Part shown: positions 41,862-51,152 of the stretch, piece by piece
How the letters are laid out: each line of letters starts with the position of its first letter
Position numbering within the stretch: position 1 is the stretch's first letter
Assembly (NCBI RefSeq): GCF_025917685.1
Contig: NZ_CP089518.1
Coordinates: 2,729,001 to 2,793,000, forward strand
Direction of reading: 5' to 3'
DNA from: Bacillus cereus
GTDB taxonomy: Bacteria; Bacillota; Bacilli; Bacillales; Bacillaceae_G
Length of the DNA stretch: 64,000 nt
Position numbers and translations under genes: made by a program
The notes under the pieces: model-generated
The model's input: the letters and a program-made list of their open reading frames with translations, nothing else
The model's database searches: none
Told to the model about the DNA's origin: nothing

Positions 41862-41925
41862 TATTTATTAATTGTTTACGATGAAAACCCACAAGCTTAA
41901 AAAATTGCGAGTTTTTTATTTCTCA

Positions 41926-42024
41926 CTATTTTTTTAAAGCATATGCATCAGCTATCATTTCACCAACGATTTTATTTTCTTGTTGCTTCTCGTCTTTTGA
42001 TAAAGGGAATAACAGTTCTGCCAC
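41926..42024 (-). CDS. 32-aa small soluble protein
   Basis: GTG start 5 nt after AAGGAGGGGG; reads MAELLFPLSKDEKQQENKIV then GEMIADAYALKK, TAG. Soluble helical peptide. A GAGTTTTTT-type hairpin (41885-41918) follows. Strong ribosome site but no known family. Confidence 0.55.
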   Translation of the reverse strand: MAELLFPLSKDEKQQENKIVGEMIADAYALKK

Positions 42025-42234
42025 TTCTTCCCCCTCCTTGAACTGATTCATATAAATGAATAAATTAGGTTTTTATATAATAAAAAAACCAAAGGCATTC
42101 CCGATGATTTAACTAGGTTTTATTAAAAGACACATATGATTCGTTTGAACATCGTTACTGTTTGTTTGAAATACAGTTCGATTTATATTCATAAAAATAG
42201 TATATTTCTTTATTTGAAAGGCATTTTTCACTTA

Positions 42235-42960
42235 CTATTTTTCATGGTCCTTAATCCACTGTAGCCAATAAGAAAACTCACATGCCAAATGCATTTGATG
42301 CGATTTAATAAGACTATTAGGACAAAGTGCTGGAAACTCTACAACTAGACTTACTTCTATTCCAGTATCTGTATCTTTGAATTGATGTCGAACTCCACCA
42401 ATAGTAGTACCGTCTTTCATACGTGCAACACCTGTTGATTGGTATTGATAAGACTTATCTCTAGGTGTCTTCAATCCCGTTTCGTTACCATAAACAATAA
42501 AAAATTGAACCGGAAACGGAGAATTACCAGTAGTTTCGATAACCTCTAATTCATTTTCCCCAAAGGGTCTTAGTACATAGTGATCAGGACAAGCTGATAA
42601 ATTCACTTGATCATTTCGTGATTGTTTAAGCATAAAACTATCAATCCCATTTATCGCTTCTTCTGCTGTAATCCCGTCTAAATAGATACTTGTTTTTGAA
42701 AATTTTCGTCTATCGCCAGATAAAACAGTACAAATACGCATACCTATTCCACTTAATCTAAGTTTTGATTTCAACTTATCATACATCTCATTATATGAAT
42801 ATCCCATCTTTACTTCCGTTAGCTTTTTTATCATGGCGTCTGTATCATTTATTTCAGGCTCTTTATGTCCTAATGTATTTAATACTTTTTTAATACGCTC
42901 TCTTTTCCATTTTGTAAGTTTCTCTTGCGAAATATTGTTTCCATCGATAATAATCTTCAT
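42235..42960 (-). CDS. Unrecognised protein cotranscribed with a TetR regulator
   Basis: 241 aa, not recognised. MKIIIDGNNISQEKLTKWKRERI start; ACPDHYVLRPFGENELEVIETTGNSPFPVQFFIVYGNE midway; C-terminal SLVVEFPALCPNSLIKSHQMHLACEFSYWLQWI. No signal or membrane segment. Its ATG overlaps the TetR stop (ATGA), so translation is coupled. Probably the TetR's main target; may bind or change a small molecule. Confidence 0.78.
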   Translation of the reverse strand: MKIIIDGNNISQEKLTKWKRERIKKVLNTLGHKEPEINDTDAMIKKLTEVKMGYSYNEMYDKLKSKLRLSGIGMRICTVLSGDRRKFSKTSIYLDGITAEEAINGIDSFMLKQSRNDQVNLSACPDHYVLRPFGENELEVIETTGNSPFPVQFFIVYGNETGLKTPRDKSYQYQSTGVARMKDGTTIGGVRHQFKDTDTGIEVSLVVEFPALCPNSLIKSHQMHLACEFSYWLQWIKDHEK

Positions 42961-43547
42961 ATATATTCACCTTCTTTTTGATCGTATCGTAGTGTAGTTA
43001 ATACTAAATTAACCATTTCTTGCTTCGTATCTAGACTCAACTTTACTTCTGAATGGGCAATACTGCTAAGACCGTATAAAATAAATCCAGAAGCTAATAA
43101 TGAGTTGTCAGTATAAAAAATCCCCGTTTTCACTCCTTCTTCAATTACTTGTCGAATTAATGGTTGCATTCGTGTGAATAATTTCTGTTCCAGTTGAAAA
43201 TGTTGTTCCGTCTGAAACGAACTCATATTTTTATAGGGTGCTAATTTTTCAATAAATGTCCAAAATATATCTAGAGAATCTTTCATCTTCTGCATTACAG
43301 ACCGTTCATTTGAAATAAGTATTTCTTCGATTAACTCCATATTTTTCACAATGAAGCTATTTAAAGTCTCATCAACAAAATCTTCTTTAGATTTAAAGTA
43401 ATAGTAAAACAGCCCTGTTGCTACACCCGCACGATTCACAACATCTTTAATGCTAAATCCTCCCATACCATTTTTCATATATAGTTCAAAACCAATATCC
43501 ATTAACTCTTGGCGTCTTATATCTGGTTCTTTTGATATTCTTTTCAT
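42957..43547 (-). CDS. TetR/AcrR family regulator
   Basis: 196 aa. N-terminal HTH: RRQELMDIGFELYMKNGMGGFSIKDVVNRAGVATGLFYYYFKSKEDFVDETLNSF (about residues 10-65), then an all-helical ligand domain. Expected to repress itself and the 241-aa gene. Confidence 0.92.
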   Translation of the reverse strand: MKRISKEPDIRRQELMDIGFELYMKNGMGGFSIKDVVNRAGVATGLFYYYFKSKEDFVDETLNSFIVKNMELIEEILISNERSVMQKMKDSLDIFWTFIEKLAPYKNMSSFQTEQHFQLEQKLFTRMQPLIRQVIEEGVKTGIFYTDNSLLASGFILYGLSSIAHSEVKLSLDTKQEMVNLVLTTLRYDQKEGEYI

Positions 43548-43579
43548 ACGTCATCTCCTACTATGTTTTTTACCACGAC

Positions 43580-43592
43580 TGAATCTGATTCA
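43580..43592. promoter_or_regulatory. Candidate TetR operator
   Basis: 13-bp palindrome TGAATCTGATTCA, 33 bp before the TetR start. Confidence 0.4.
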
Positions 43593-43773
43593 ATCAATCT
43601 TATTTGATAAATTTAAAAATCAATTTAGAAACTAAGCAACAAAATCCCTACAAAAAAAGAGTAATCCCAAGAAATATGCTTCTAACCTTAGATTTATCAA
43701 AAAAGTTAGATCATATAACTTGAGACTACTCATTCTCATTAAACACGTATTTTCTTTTCAAATCGATTAAACT

Positions 43774-44283
43774 TTATTTTAGCTGCACCATTTCTGTCTC
43801 TACAATCATTTGAGGAAGCGACTTTTGAATTATTTCCTTTAAAACATAAAGAGCTTCATCCACATAGCCACCTTCAAAATTCTCTAAGGGCTCAGGTAAT
43901 TCATCTTCATCTAATATATAGTATTCTCCACTTGGAAGTACCAAAATATCAATAATTAAGTCTTCAAATGACACTAGTTCGTCTGTTATGTGCGTATTTT
44001 TTACAATATTAAAATAAGAGCCTAAATACATTCCGTTCTTATCTCTCCATATGTATAAATTGTACGGACGATTTTCCCAGTAGTATGCAATGGTGTAACT
44101 TCCTTTTGGGATTGTTAAACTCGAATCATTTGTATTCATCGTAAATGAATACTGAACCTCATGAAATAACATGATACTTTGAGATTTCTTTTCAAGTATT
44201 AAGCAATTGTGATCTATTATTGTTGAGTCATACCGAATTTTCCTTTCTATAATTTCACTTTTAGGCGTCCGTAATTTATTCAT
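43774..44283 (-). CDS. DUF402 family protein (nucleoside tri/diphosphatase-like)
   Basis: 169 aa. YYWENRPYNLYIWRDKNGMYLGSYFNIVKNTHI, LIIDILVLPSGEYYILDEDELPE and the acidic metal-binding DEDELPE fit DUF402/FomD-like hydrolases, such as staphylococcal NtdP. Cytosolic; natural substrate unknown. Alone between terminators. Confidence 0.82.
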   Translation of the reverse strand: MNKLRTPKSEIIERKIRYDSTIIDHNCLILEKKSQSIMLFHEVQYSFTMNTNDSSLTIPKGSYTIAYYWENRPYNLYIWRDKNGMYLGSYFNIVKNTHITDELVSFEDLIIDILVLPSGEYYILDEDELPEPLENFEGGYVDEALYVLKEIIQKSLPQMIVETEMVQLK

Positions 44284-44369
44284 TTTTTGTTTCCCCTTAT
44301 GCTATTTCTATTCTTAATTATATCCCTTTATATAGTGATAAAGAAGTGTATGGCCTACAATTACACAAT

Positions 44370-44399
44370 AAAACTCCTTCTTATTTAGAAGGAGTTTTT
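44370..44399 (-). terminator. Terminator of the TPR-membrane protein operon
   Basis: AAAACTCCTTCT/AGAAGGAGTTTT stem, 6-nt loop. Confidence 0.9.
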
Positions 44400-44401
44400 C
44401 A

Positions 44402-45466
44402 CTATCCACCATTCATATGTTTTAACCTTTCAGTAACCGCATCATAAAATTTTCTTTCCTCATCCACATTTAAATGCACACGACTCACTGTTTTAGAAAA
44501 TCCATATAACAACTGCGCTTTAATTGGTTCTTTTAACGTTATTTCAAAAGTTGCAGGTTCCTTTATAAATTCCATAACAGTTGCATCAAGAGCCTCTTTC
44601 TCTTCTTCTTTCTTTAAAAGTTCACCTTTATAAAATGCAATGTTATCAATTTGTGCAAATGGTATAACGATTTTCTTTCCTAATCCAATTTGAATAATTA
44701 CTTTTTCTTCCGCAACGATAATTGGATTTTTACGCATCGCTTGTATTTCAGCTAAAAAATAAAACATCGCATATATGTTTAAAATAAGTAAAATCCAAGC
44801 TATGACTGGATTCCATTGATGAAGTAAATAATGAAAACCGATACTTTCAATTACAGTTGCATGAATAATCATGATATAAACACCTATTGCACCGGTCTTT
44901 TTATGATATGAGTATGTGAATTCACTTTCTGATACTTTTACACGCCACGATAAAAAAGCATAATAGAATAATTTACACTCAGTAAGAATGATATTTACTG
45001 ACTTACTTCTTTTCATAGTATCATCAAATGCTTGATCAATCGCATAAGAAAATGAAGAATACTCACTTCTATATTCTTTATATCGTTTTATTATTTTAGG
45101 TAGAACTCTAATAATTTTATATATCAGAAGCAGTTCAAAACATACAAACAAAATTTCTCCAGCAACTATTACATACGAAACAAATGAAAAAGCTTGTAAA
45201 TAATCACTAGGAATTATAAATCTTGCGAACACGTATCCTGCTATAACTACAGGAAACATATACGTTAACGAATACCTTTTTCGTATAATAAAGAAATATG
45301 TGATGACTGGAATTACAAACATAAAATCTAATAACGAACCAAGCACTACTTCTTTCGGAGCAGCCGGTACAATTGGAAGGGCATACAATAAATAGTTTGA
45401 CAACATAATTAAAGATACAAGCCCAAACCAAACACCCCTTCTCTTCCGAGATATGGTGACATTCAT
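44402..45466 (-). CDS. Membrane protein, unknown function (B. cereus 'beta-carotene monooxygenase-like' label)
   Basis: 354 aa. About seven TM helices in two groups (residues 12-125 and 190-245). A cytoplasmic C-terminal domain, VIIQIGLGKKIVIPFAQIDNIAFYKGELLKK to RVHLNVDEERKFYDAVTERL, looks like a bacterial PH-like domain. The beta-carotene label used for such proteins in databases has no visible support. 12 bp after the TPR gene, cotranscribed. Confidence 0.75.
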   Translation of the reverse strand: MNVTISRKRRGVWFGLVSLIMLSNYLLYALPIVPAAPKEVVLGSLLDFMFVIPVITYFFIIRKRYSLTYMFPVVIAGYVFARFIIPSDYLQAFSFVSYVIVAGEILFVCFELLLIYKIIRVLPKIIKRYKEYRSEYSSFSYAIDQAFDDTMKRSKSVNIILTECKLFYYAFLSWRVKVSESEFTYSYHKKTGAIGVYIMIIHATVIESIGFHYLLHQWNPVIAWILLILNIYAMFYFLAEIQAMRKNPIIVAEEKVIIQIGLGKKIVIPFAQIDNIAFYKGELLKKEEEKEALDATVMEFIKEPATFEITLKEPIKAQLLYGFSKTVSRVHLNVDEERKFYDAVTERLKHMNGG

Positions 45467-45478
45467 ACGTTCACACCT

Positions 45479-45952
45479 CTATTCAAAAACCTCATTTAAA
45501 TGGTCTTTATAAAATAAAATGGCACGTTCAAATTCTTTTACTTCCTCTACTTTTACGACCGCTTCCAGCAATAATTTCATCGCGGATTCATGATCGTTTA
45601 CGTTGTATTTTGCTAGTGATAAAAACACTTTCATCACGTCATTTTCCGGGAACTTCTTTATCCCTGCTTCTAATACAGTAATCGCTTTATCATACTCCCC
45701 TATACAACGATACGTACTGCCAAGACCGATATACGCACCGCAAAGGGATTCACCATCAAGTCCGTTCGCGATTGCCTGTTCATAATACGGAACAGCCTCC
45801 GTTTCAAGACCCATTACATCATGTATCCAGGCGCATTGATATAGTACTTCTGCATCCCTCGTAAAATTTGTTAACCCTATAAGTATCTCTTTAGACTGTG
45901 CATATTTCTTTTCATTTCTAAGTTTAATAGCTTGCTTCAATAAATGTTCCAT
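45479..45952 (-). CDS. Tetratricopeptide repeat protein
   Basis: 157 aa, ATG at 45952 behind GAGGA (GTG 3 codons earlier is too close). Consecutive TPR helices: KNEKKYAQSKEIL, AEVLYQCAWIHDVMGLETEAVPYYEQAIANGL, AYIGLGSTYRCIGEYDKAITVLEAGIKKFPEN, KVFLSLAKYNVNDHESAMKLLLEAV. Scaffold protein; its partner may be the membrane protein encoded next. Confidence 0.88.
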   Translation of the reverse strand: MEHLLKQAIKLRNEKKYAQSKEILIGLTNFTRDAEVLYQCAWIHDVMGLETEAVPYYEQAIANGLDGESLCGAYIGLGSTYRCIGEYDKAITVLEAGIKKFPENDVMKVFLSLAKYNVNDHESAMKLLLEAVVKVEEVKEFERAILFYKDHLNEVFE

Positions 45953-46048
45953 AAAATCCACTCCTCACAAAATGTTCATTATGCATATAACATGTATTAC
46001 ACATTTACGAGCAGCTAATAGCCTATTCCGTTGATTCGATTTAATAAT

Positions 46049-46076
46049 CAGTAAGGGAGAAGTTCCCTCACTAATT
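46049..46076 (-). terminator. Possible terminator of the CoaB-AAC(3) pair
   Basis: AGTGAGGGA/TCCCTTACT stem, AT-rich tail, 56 bp after the stop. Confidence 0.55.
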
Positions 46077-46131
46077 TAATATTAACTCCATTACATACTA
46101 TGCGACTGCATCTCTTTCTAAAAGCTTAAAT

Positions 46132-46821
46132 TTACATAGAAGTGATACGATTACATAAATGCTCTAACATATTGATAATTTCTTTTGCAGTTTCATCTTT
46201 CCCATTACATAACTTCACGTTGCCCTCTTGTCCGATAACATGATGTACAGCGCCGCGAGAATATAAAGAATGCGGTGAGTTCGCTATCATTATACTTGCT
46301 TTCGCATCTTCCATCCTTTTGCTTGCTCTTTCAATAAGTTCTGCTTCATTTACGTCACTTTCCAGTTTAAAGCCAACGAGTATCGTTTCTGGATCCCAAC
46401 TCTTTATTTGTTTTAATACTTTTGGTGCTTTTTTAAAATGAATAATTGGAGCGATGTCACTCGAAATCTTTCCGTTCATATTAAGAATATTTCCATCTTG
46501 ATCACAAATCTTTTCGACAACCCAATCTGAGCCAGCAGCAGCCATAATAACCGCATCAACTTTTTCATGTGTAATAATACTTTTCATCTTATCTTGTAAA
46601 TCAATAATCCCCTCAAATGGGTGCAATTCTAATTGGTCATTTACATCCATTGGCTTCTCAGCGAAATAGCCATGCAAATATATTACATTTGCTCCTTTTG
46701 TCATTAGCTCTTCTGCAATAATTCTTCCAATTGTACCTTTTGCTAAATTTGTATGTCCACGTACTTGATCCCATTTTTCTAGGCAACCGCCGCTCGTAAT
46801 TAATACTTTTTTCCCCTTCAT
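46132..46821 (-). CDS. Stand-alone phosphopantothenate-cysteine ligase (CoaB)-like protein
   Basis: 229 aa. KKVLITSGGCLEKWDQVRGHTNLAKGTIGRIIAEELMTKGANVIYLHG is the CoaB start. VDAVIMAAAGSDWVV, GKISSD and ILVGFKLES follow. It lacks the CoaC half found in the bifunctional Dfp protein. Its normal reaction joins Cys to phosphopantothenate in CoA synthesis. AAGGGATGG lies 5 nt before ATG 46821 and overlaps the stop region of the AAC(3) gene, so the two are coupled. Confidence 0.85.
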   Translation of the reverse strand: MKGKKVLITSGGCLEKWDQVRGHTNLAKGTIGRIIAEELMTKGANVIYLHGYFAEKPMDVNDQLELHPFEGIIDLQDKMKSIITHEKVDAVIMAAAGSDWVVEKICDQDGNILNMNGKISSDIAPIIHFKKAPKVLKQIKSWDPETILVGFKLESDVNEAELIERASKRMEDAKASIMIANSPHSLYSRGAVHHVIGQEGNVKLCNGKDETAKEIINMLEHLCNRITSM

Positions 46822-46833
46822 CTTAACCATCCC

Positions 46834-47640
46834 TTACTGATTTTTCGCACGAAACCACTCTGTTCCAAAGTCAACTGCATCGCGTTGTCTCATAAAACGG
46901 CACGTCGCATTCCCTATCTTCCCACGCGTAACTGTTCCTTTCCGTTCGTGTTCAATTCCGATTTCTACAAACGTGTCAGAATCGTAATCCATTTCAACGA
47001 ACTCTTTCCATACTCTTACACCTGCTTCTATAATAGGCGCTCCTACCTTTATTAACTCGCGTGCACCTGTACGTACCTCAGATAAATGTATGGACGTATT
47101 GGAGTCGTATCCGACACCAAGTAATAATATGTAGCCATCTAAATCATATATTTTTCGTAAGGGCGATTCTTCCCCAAAACTTATGGAAAGTGAATGATTT
47201 GCTATAATTTCCTCAGCATGTTTCCCCCATGCTGCAAAACTACTTAGCGGATGATTACTGCGCAATACATTCGGATATGTACGAAAACATTCAACTACTT
47301 TTCCCATTGCCCTTGTTGGTGTTATACGTGGGTCAAATGCGGGGACATTATCCCGGATAATTTGCCACCAGTCTTCTGGTACAGGTGGTCTTGACCAATG
47401 TTTTGGATCGGATAAATCTGAAGATTGGGTTGGCATAATTATCGTTCCTTCTTCTGTAACAACTTTCATTAACGCTTCTACTACGGCAACTGCCCCACCA
47501 GATATCCAACCGATTGAACTTAATGATGAATGAACAATAACTGTCATTCCTTTTTCTATCCCTAAGGTTTTTAAATCGTTTGTAATTGTTTCGATTGTAT
47601 TTGGAAGTTTTGTACTCGCCACTATTTCATTCATTTTCAC
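46834..47640 (-). CDS. Aminoglycoside N(3)-acetyltransferase family (BA2930-like)
   Basis: 268 aa from GTG at 47640 behind GGGGG (7 nt). [77 protein letters not shown] and [21 protein letters not shown] are the AAC(3) family motifs. B. anthracis BA2930 is a structurally studied member that acetylates aminoglycosides weakly. The natural substrate is unknown. First gene of the pair with the CoaB-like gene. Confidence 0.92.
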   Translation of the reverse strand: MKMNEIVASTKLPNTIETITNDLKTLGIEKGMTVIVHSSLSSIGWISGGAVAVVEALMKVVTEEGTIIMPTQSSDLSDPKHWSRPPVPEDWWQIIRDNVPAFDPRITPTRAMGKVVECFRTYPNVLRSNHPLSSFAAWGKHAEEIIANHSLSISFGEESPLRKIYDLDGYILLLGVGYDSNTSIHLSEVRTGARELIKVGAPIIEAGVRVWKEFVEMDYDSDTFVEIGIEHERKGTVTRGKIGNATCRFMRQRDAVDFGTEWFRAKNQ

Positions 47641-47844
47641 GATTGTTCCCCCATTTTGCTTTAAACTAATACATACATATATTATCATATTTTTCTTAAT
47701 TTTTAACTTAATCATTCCGATTACTATACGTCTGTCGTTTTTATCATATCGAAAACAGTTAAATTATGGTATATTAATTTGAAATAAATATAAAAAAGTG
47801 AACGCAATGAAAAACTTTCAATCTAGCGATCTTAATTTATACTA

Positions 47845-47878
47845 ATATGAAATAGCCCATCACAAATGATGAGCTATG
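47845..47878 (-). terminator. Terminator of the 133-aa GNAT gene
   Basis: ATAGCTCATCA/TGATGGGCTAT stem, 4-nt loop. Confidence 0.75.
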
Positions 47879-47882
47879 TATT

Positions 47883-48284
47883 TTATTCATTCTCTAAATA
47901 ACAATAAAACCTCTCTACTCCCAGGTATTTCTCTCCTAAGCTTTCAATCTTAAAGTTACATTTCTTGTAAAATCCGACTGCCTCTGTATCTGTCTCAGCC
48001 TCAATATATGTTAACTCATATTCCCTAATTATTTCTTTAATCATTTGAAGTGCAATGCCTTGATTACGATATTTTTCATCAACAGCTATGTGACACATTC
48101 TCGCTCTATTTGTATAAATTAACGCTATACCTATACAACCCTTACTCCCATATTTATATAGCACTGCCTGATCATTTTTATACATTGAAATTGCTTTAAT
48201 TAAGCTTGCTTCACTTGGACCGGTCGCATGCTTTAATACTTTTTTAATGGAATCTATTTCTATATGCTCAACACGTTGTAACAT
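47883..48284 (-). CDS. GNAT family N-acetyltransferase
   Basis: 133 aa, ATG at 48284 behind GGAGATAGG. MCHIAVDEKYRNQGIALQMIKEIIREY is the acetyl-CoA motif; ETDTEAVGFYKKCNFKIESLG is motif B. Small single-domain GNAT, substrate unknown. Confidence 0.87.
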   Translation of the reverse strand: MLQRVEHIEIDSIKKVLKHATGPSEASLIKAISMYKNDQAVLYKYGSKGCIGIALIYTNRARMCHIAVDEKYRNQGIALQMIKEIIREYELTYIEAETDTEAVGFYKKCNFKIESLGEKYLGVERFYCYLENE

Positions 48285-48306
48285 CCTATCTCCATCCTTT
48301 CTCATG

Positions 48307-48347
48307 AAAAAAAATTAGCTCTTTAGTGAAAAAGAGCTAATCTTTTT
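48307..48347 (-). terminator. Terminator of the DMT transporter gene
   Basis: ATTAGCTCTTT/AAAGAGCTAAT stem, T8. Confidence 0.92.
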
Positions 48348-49284
48348 ATGCCGTTATTTTCTCTTCTTTTTTCACAACTACAGCTACATAACTATGAAGT
48401 ATCATTCCGACAATTACAAGACTCATTCCAATCCACGATAAAGAAGACGGAATTGGAGCCGATAACCAGATCAGCTCTCCTACTAATGCAAATAAAACTT
48501 CACCAGACTGTGTCGCCTCGACTGTTGCTAATTTTTGCGGATCATCTTTTACAAGATCTGTCGCAAAGAAAAATAATACTGTTGCAATTAAACCTGAACT
48601 AATCGCTACAATAAAACATTGAAAAACTTGACTACTTGACGGTAAACCGCTTGTAGATACTTCATAACCAGAAAGTAAAAACCAAACTGGTAAACTTGCT
48701 AATGTCATACCGAGAACTCGTTGGAAGACATCTAATTCGCCCTTACATACTTGCATCATTTTTCTATTTCCAAGTGGATATGCAAACGCAGCAATGAGTA
48801 CAGGAACTACACATAAAATGGTTTCACGAATCCCTAAAGAAGAAGCGTGTTCTACTTGCATAAGAACAACACCAAATAAAATAATACCTGACATTACTAA
48901 TTCCTTCATTGGAAGTTTTTTATGTAATGGGTCTACCGCAAAAAATGGTGTTAACAAAATCCCTGCAACTATTGTTATTTGCCATGTTGATGCAACAAGC
49001 CACCCTGGCCCATACGCTCCAGCGAAACTTAGCGGTGCATAAAAAAGACCGAATCCTACAATACTCCATAATAGCCATTCTTTCGGATTACTTTTCATAT
49101 ATTGAAAGAGTTGTTTTAAGTTCCCTCTATACATAACAATAAGTAATAGCATTGGAACCATAAAGTAATATCGTAGTGATGCACTCCAAATCCAACTCCC
49201 GCCCCCTAAGTCCATCGATCGGTTTAACACAAAGGTAAAGGCAAAGAAAAACGATGCCAATATCCCTACTGCAATAGCTTTCAT
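48346..49284 (-). CDS. DMT superfamily multidrug efflux transporter
   Basis: 312 aa, ten TM helices. MKAIAVGILASFFFAFTFVLNRSMDL, then a GWLVASTWQITIVAGILLTPFF core and LATVEATQSGEVLFALVGELIWL in the second repeat, typical of the PF13536 EmrE-like DMT group. Plasma membrane exporter; substrate unknown. Confidence 0.88.
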   Translation of the reverse strand: MKAIAVGILASFFFAFTFVLNRSMDLGGGSWIWSASLRYYFMVPMLLLIVMYRGNLKQLFQYMKSNPKEWLLWSIVGFGLFYAPLSFAGAYGPGWLVASTWQITIVAGILLTPFFAVDPLHKKLPMKELVMSGIILFGVVLMQVEHASSLGIRETILCVVPVLIAAFAYPLGNRKMMQVCKGELDVFQRVLGMTLASLPVWFLLSGYEVSTSGLPSSSQVFQCFIVAISSGLIATVLFFFATDLVKDDPQKLATVEATQSGEVLFALVGELIWLSAPIPSSLSWIGMSLVIVGMILHSYVAVVVKKEEKITA

Positions 49285-49567
49285 TATAAAACCCCTTATA
49301 ATAGTTTTTTTATTAAATAAATTTCAATCTATTCGAATGCAAAATTTTTTAACAGAATATTAACTTATAAAAATAATAATGTTTTAATTCATCATACAAT
49401 ATATTAAAATAACATTAAAGTGAACCGCTACAGCATTCGTTTCGTGAATTACGCTAATCGAAATGTGTATGTATTTTATATCCGCTGTATGCATAATGAT
49501 CGGTGCATATCGTACAGATGAAGAGTTTTAACTTAAGAAATAAATTAGTTATTTGGATGTGATCATA

Positions 49568-50029
49568 TTGAAAACATATAAAATTTCCATGGTATTCACC
49601 TTAATGATGTTAGCTGCAGGACTTTCTTTTCTTTTCATTTGTATTTTAGCTTTAATAGATGAGTTTTTCTTCCTTGGTATTCTAATTTTAATCATCCCAG
49701 GCCTTTTTTTATACTATGGTTTTTATCTTTTGAAAAAAAGAGGAGAGAACACCGTTTTTTATTGGGATGATGAAGGTATAATAATTGATTTAGATGGGAA
49801 TAAAGTTTATTGGTATGAGATAGAAGATATTGTATACAGCGGTTTCCCAGAAACAAAAGCGACTGTAGTTTCCACTCACTATACTCATCACGAAAATATA
49901 AGAATACGCCATAAAAAATGGCAGCCAACAATTTCGCATATAATTTACTGGTATTTAATTGAGCAACCAAAAGACTACCATAAAAATTTGATGTTAACTT
50001 GGGAAGAAAAGAAACAAAAGCCAATTTAA
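49568..50029 (+). CDS. Two-TM protein with a PH-like C-terminal domain
   Basis: 153 aa, TTG at 49568 behind GGATGTGATC. Two TM helices (residues 5-60), then VFYWDDEGIIIDLDGNKVYWYEIEDIVYSGFPETKATVVSTHYTHHENIRIRHK, resembling a bacterial PH-domain membrane protein. The 268-bp gap upstream (49285-49552) contains no gene I can support. Confidence 0.65.
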   Translation: MKTYKISMVFTLMMLAAGLSFLFICILALIDEFFFLGILILIIPGLFLYYGFYLLKKRGENTVFYWDDEGIIIDLDGNKVYWYEIEDIVYSGFPETKATVVSTHYTHHENIRIRHKKWQPTISHIIYWYLIEQPKDYHKNLMLTWEEKKQKPI

Positions 50030-50033
50030 AACG

Positions 50034-50067
50034 AACTCCCCTAATCTATTAATTAAGGGGAGTTTTT
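50034..50067 (+). terminator. Terminator between convergent genes
   Basis: AACTCCCCTaat/AAGGGGAGTTTTT stem. Confidence 0.8.
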
Positions 50068-50078
50068 CACACTTACAT

Positions 50079-50603
50079 TTAGATTATATGTAATTGATTT
50101 TCTTTGTATAATTTTCTCAATCGATTTATATGTGCTTGATGGTACCGATTATGATCAGCTATATGCCATATTCCCCATCTTATAGTCGCACTTTCTCCCT
50201 TTTCATAGGACACTTCCCGGGTTAAATCATTTTCTGTTAGTTTCATACATTCCGCATAAAATATATGTTGCACAGCTTCATAAGCTTGCATTAATTCTTG
50301 CAATGTATCTTTTCTTAAACTTGGCAATTCCCCTATTTCATTCAACATAGGCCCATATTTATTTTTAAGCACCTGTGGAACTTCTTCTCCTCTTAAACGA
50401 TATACCCAGTGTAAATCGACAACTGCTAAATGCTGAAGTAGTTGCCCTATACTATTTTCATTATTTTCAGACCCTTTAAAGGATAGTTCGTTCTCTTCTG
50501 TACCTTCTACTAAAATTTGCAATCGTTTAAATGTATCAAGAACTGTTGCATACAAGATCGCTACTTGCGGGTTCATATCTTTTTCTAAATGGAGATCTTT
50601 CAT
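50079..50603 (-). CDS. DinB family protein (DUF664 type)
   Basis: 174 aa, ATG at 50603 behind AAAGGATGG. SIGQLLQHLAVVDLHWVYRLRG and IRWGIWHIADHNRYHQAHINRLRK carry the metal-site His residues (about residues 50, 146, 150). Last gene of the five-gene minus-strand run from 53112. Confidence 0.85.
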   Translation of the reverse strand: MKDLHLEKDMNPQVAILYATVLDTFKRLQILVEGTEENELSFKGSENNENSIGQLLQHLAVVDLHWVYRLRGEEVPQVLKNKYGPMLNEIGELPSLRKDTLQELMQAYEAVQHIFYAECMKLTENDLTREVSYEKGESATIRWGIWHIADHNRYHQAHINRLRKLYKENQLHII

Positions 50604-50618
50604 GATAATATCCATCCT

Positions 50619-51119
50619 TTAAAGAAACAATACCATATTTTCATCATCACTATACACACCATTCATCTTTATAGCTCTTTTTTCAATTGCATACGTTTTA
50701 AATCCCATTGATTTGTACAATTTTTTTGCTGGTTCGTTTGTGGACACAACACCTAAGGTTAATTGCTCTAGTTTTATATCTCGCGCTCTTTGAATGGCAT
50801 TTGCTATTAACTCACGTGCCAATCCGTTCCGCCTGTTTTGTGCATCTACATACATCGCAACGACATGACCTTTATGCTTATATGCCTCTTTCTCTTCAGT
50901 CAGTAAAGTGACAACTCCAATTAATTGATTTTCTTTATTAAAAGCACCGAATGTACAACTATTAGCAGATGTTAAATTACTTGCAACTCGGTCAAGAGGA
51001 TTTTCCTGGCGGATTGCCTCTTCATAAGTTGTTATAAACGCCTCTGGATTTACTTGTAATGCTTGTAAGCGTAACTCCCAATATTGCTCCGCATCTACTT
51101 TCGTAAGTAATCGAATCAT
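50619..51119 (-). CDS. GNAT family N-acetyltransferase
   Basis: 166 aa. MIRLLTKVDAEQYWELRLQALQVNPEAF start; VVAMYVDAQNRRNGLARELIANAIQRA holds the acetyl-CoA loop; GVVSTNEPAKKLYKSMGF is motif B. Typical of Bacillus GNATs such as protein/peptide acetyltransferases; substrate unknown. 15 bp upstream of the DinB gene. Confidence 0.9.
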   Translation of the reverse strand: MIRLLTKVDAEQYWELRLQALQVNPEAFITTYEEAIRQENPLDRVASNLTSANSCTFGAFNKENQLIGVVTLLTEEKEAYKHKGHVVAMYVDAQNRRNGLARELIANAIQRARDIKLEQLTLGVVSTNEPAKKLYKSMGFKTYAIEKRAIKMNGVYSDDENMVLFL

Positions 51120-51152
51120 ATTCCCTATCCCCTTTAAGTTTACATAATATTT

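Noticed and set aside
44402..45466. Beta-carotene 15,15'-monooxygenase activity
   Set aside because: No iron-binding His pattern of that family; the protein is a polytopic membrane protein with a PH-like tail.
49440..49540. 22-codon frame MCMYFISAVCIMIGAYRTDEEF upstream of the two-TM protein
   Set aside because: No ribosome site and no terminator; could be a remnant but cannot be supported.
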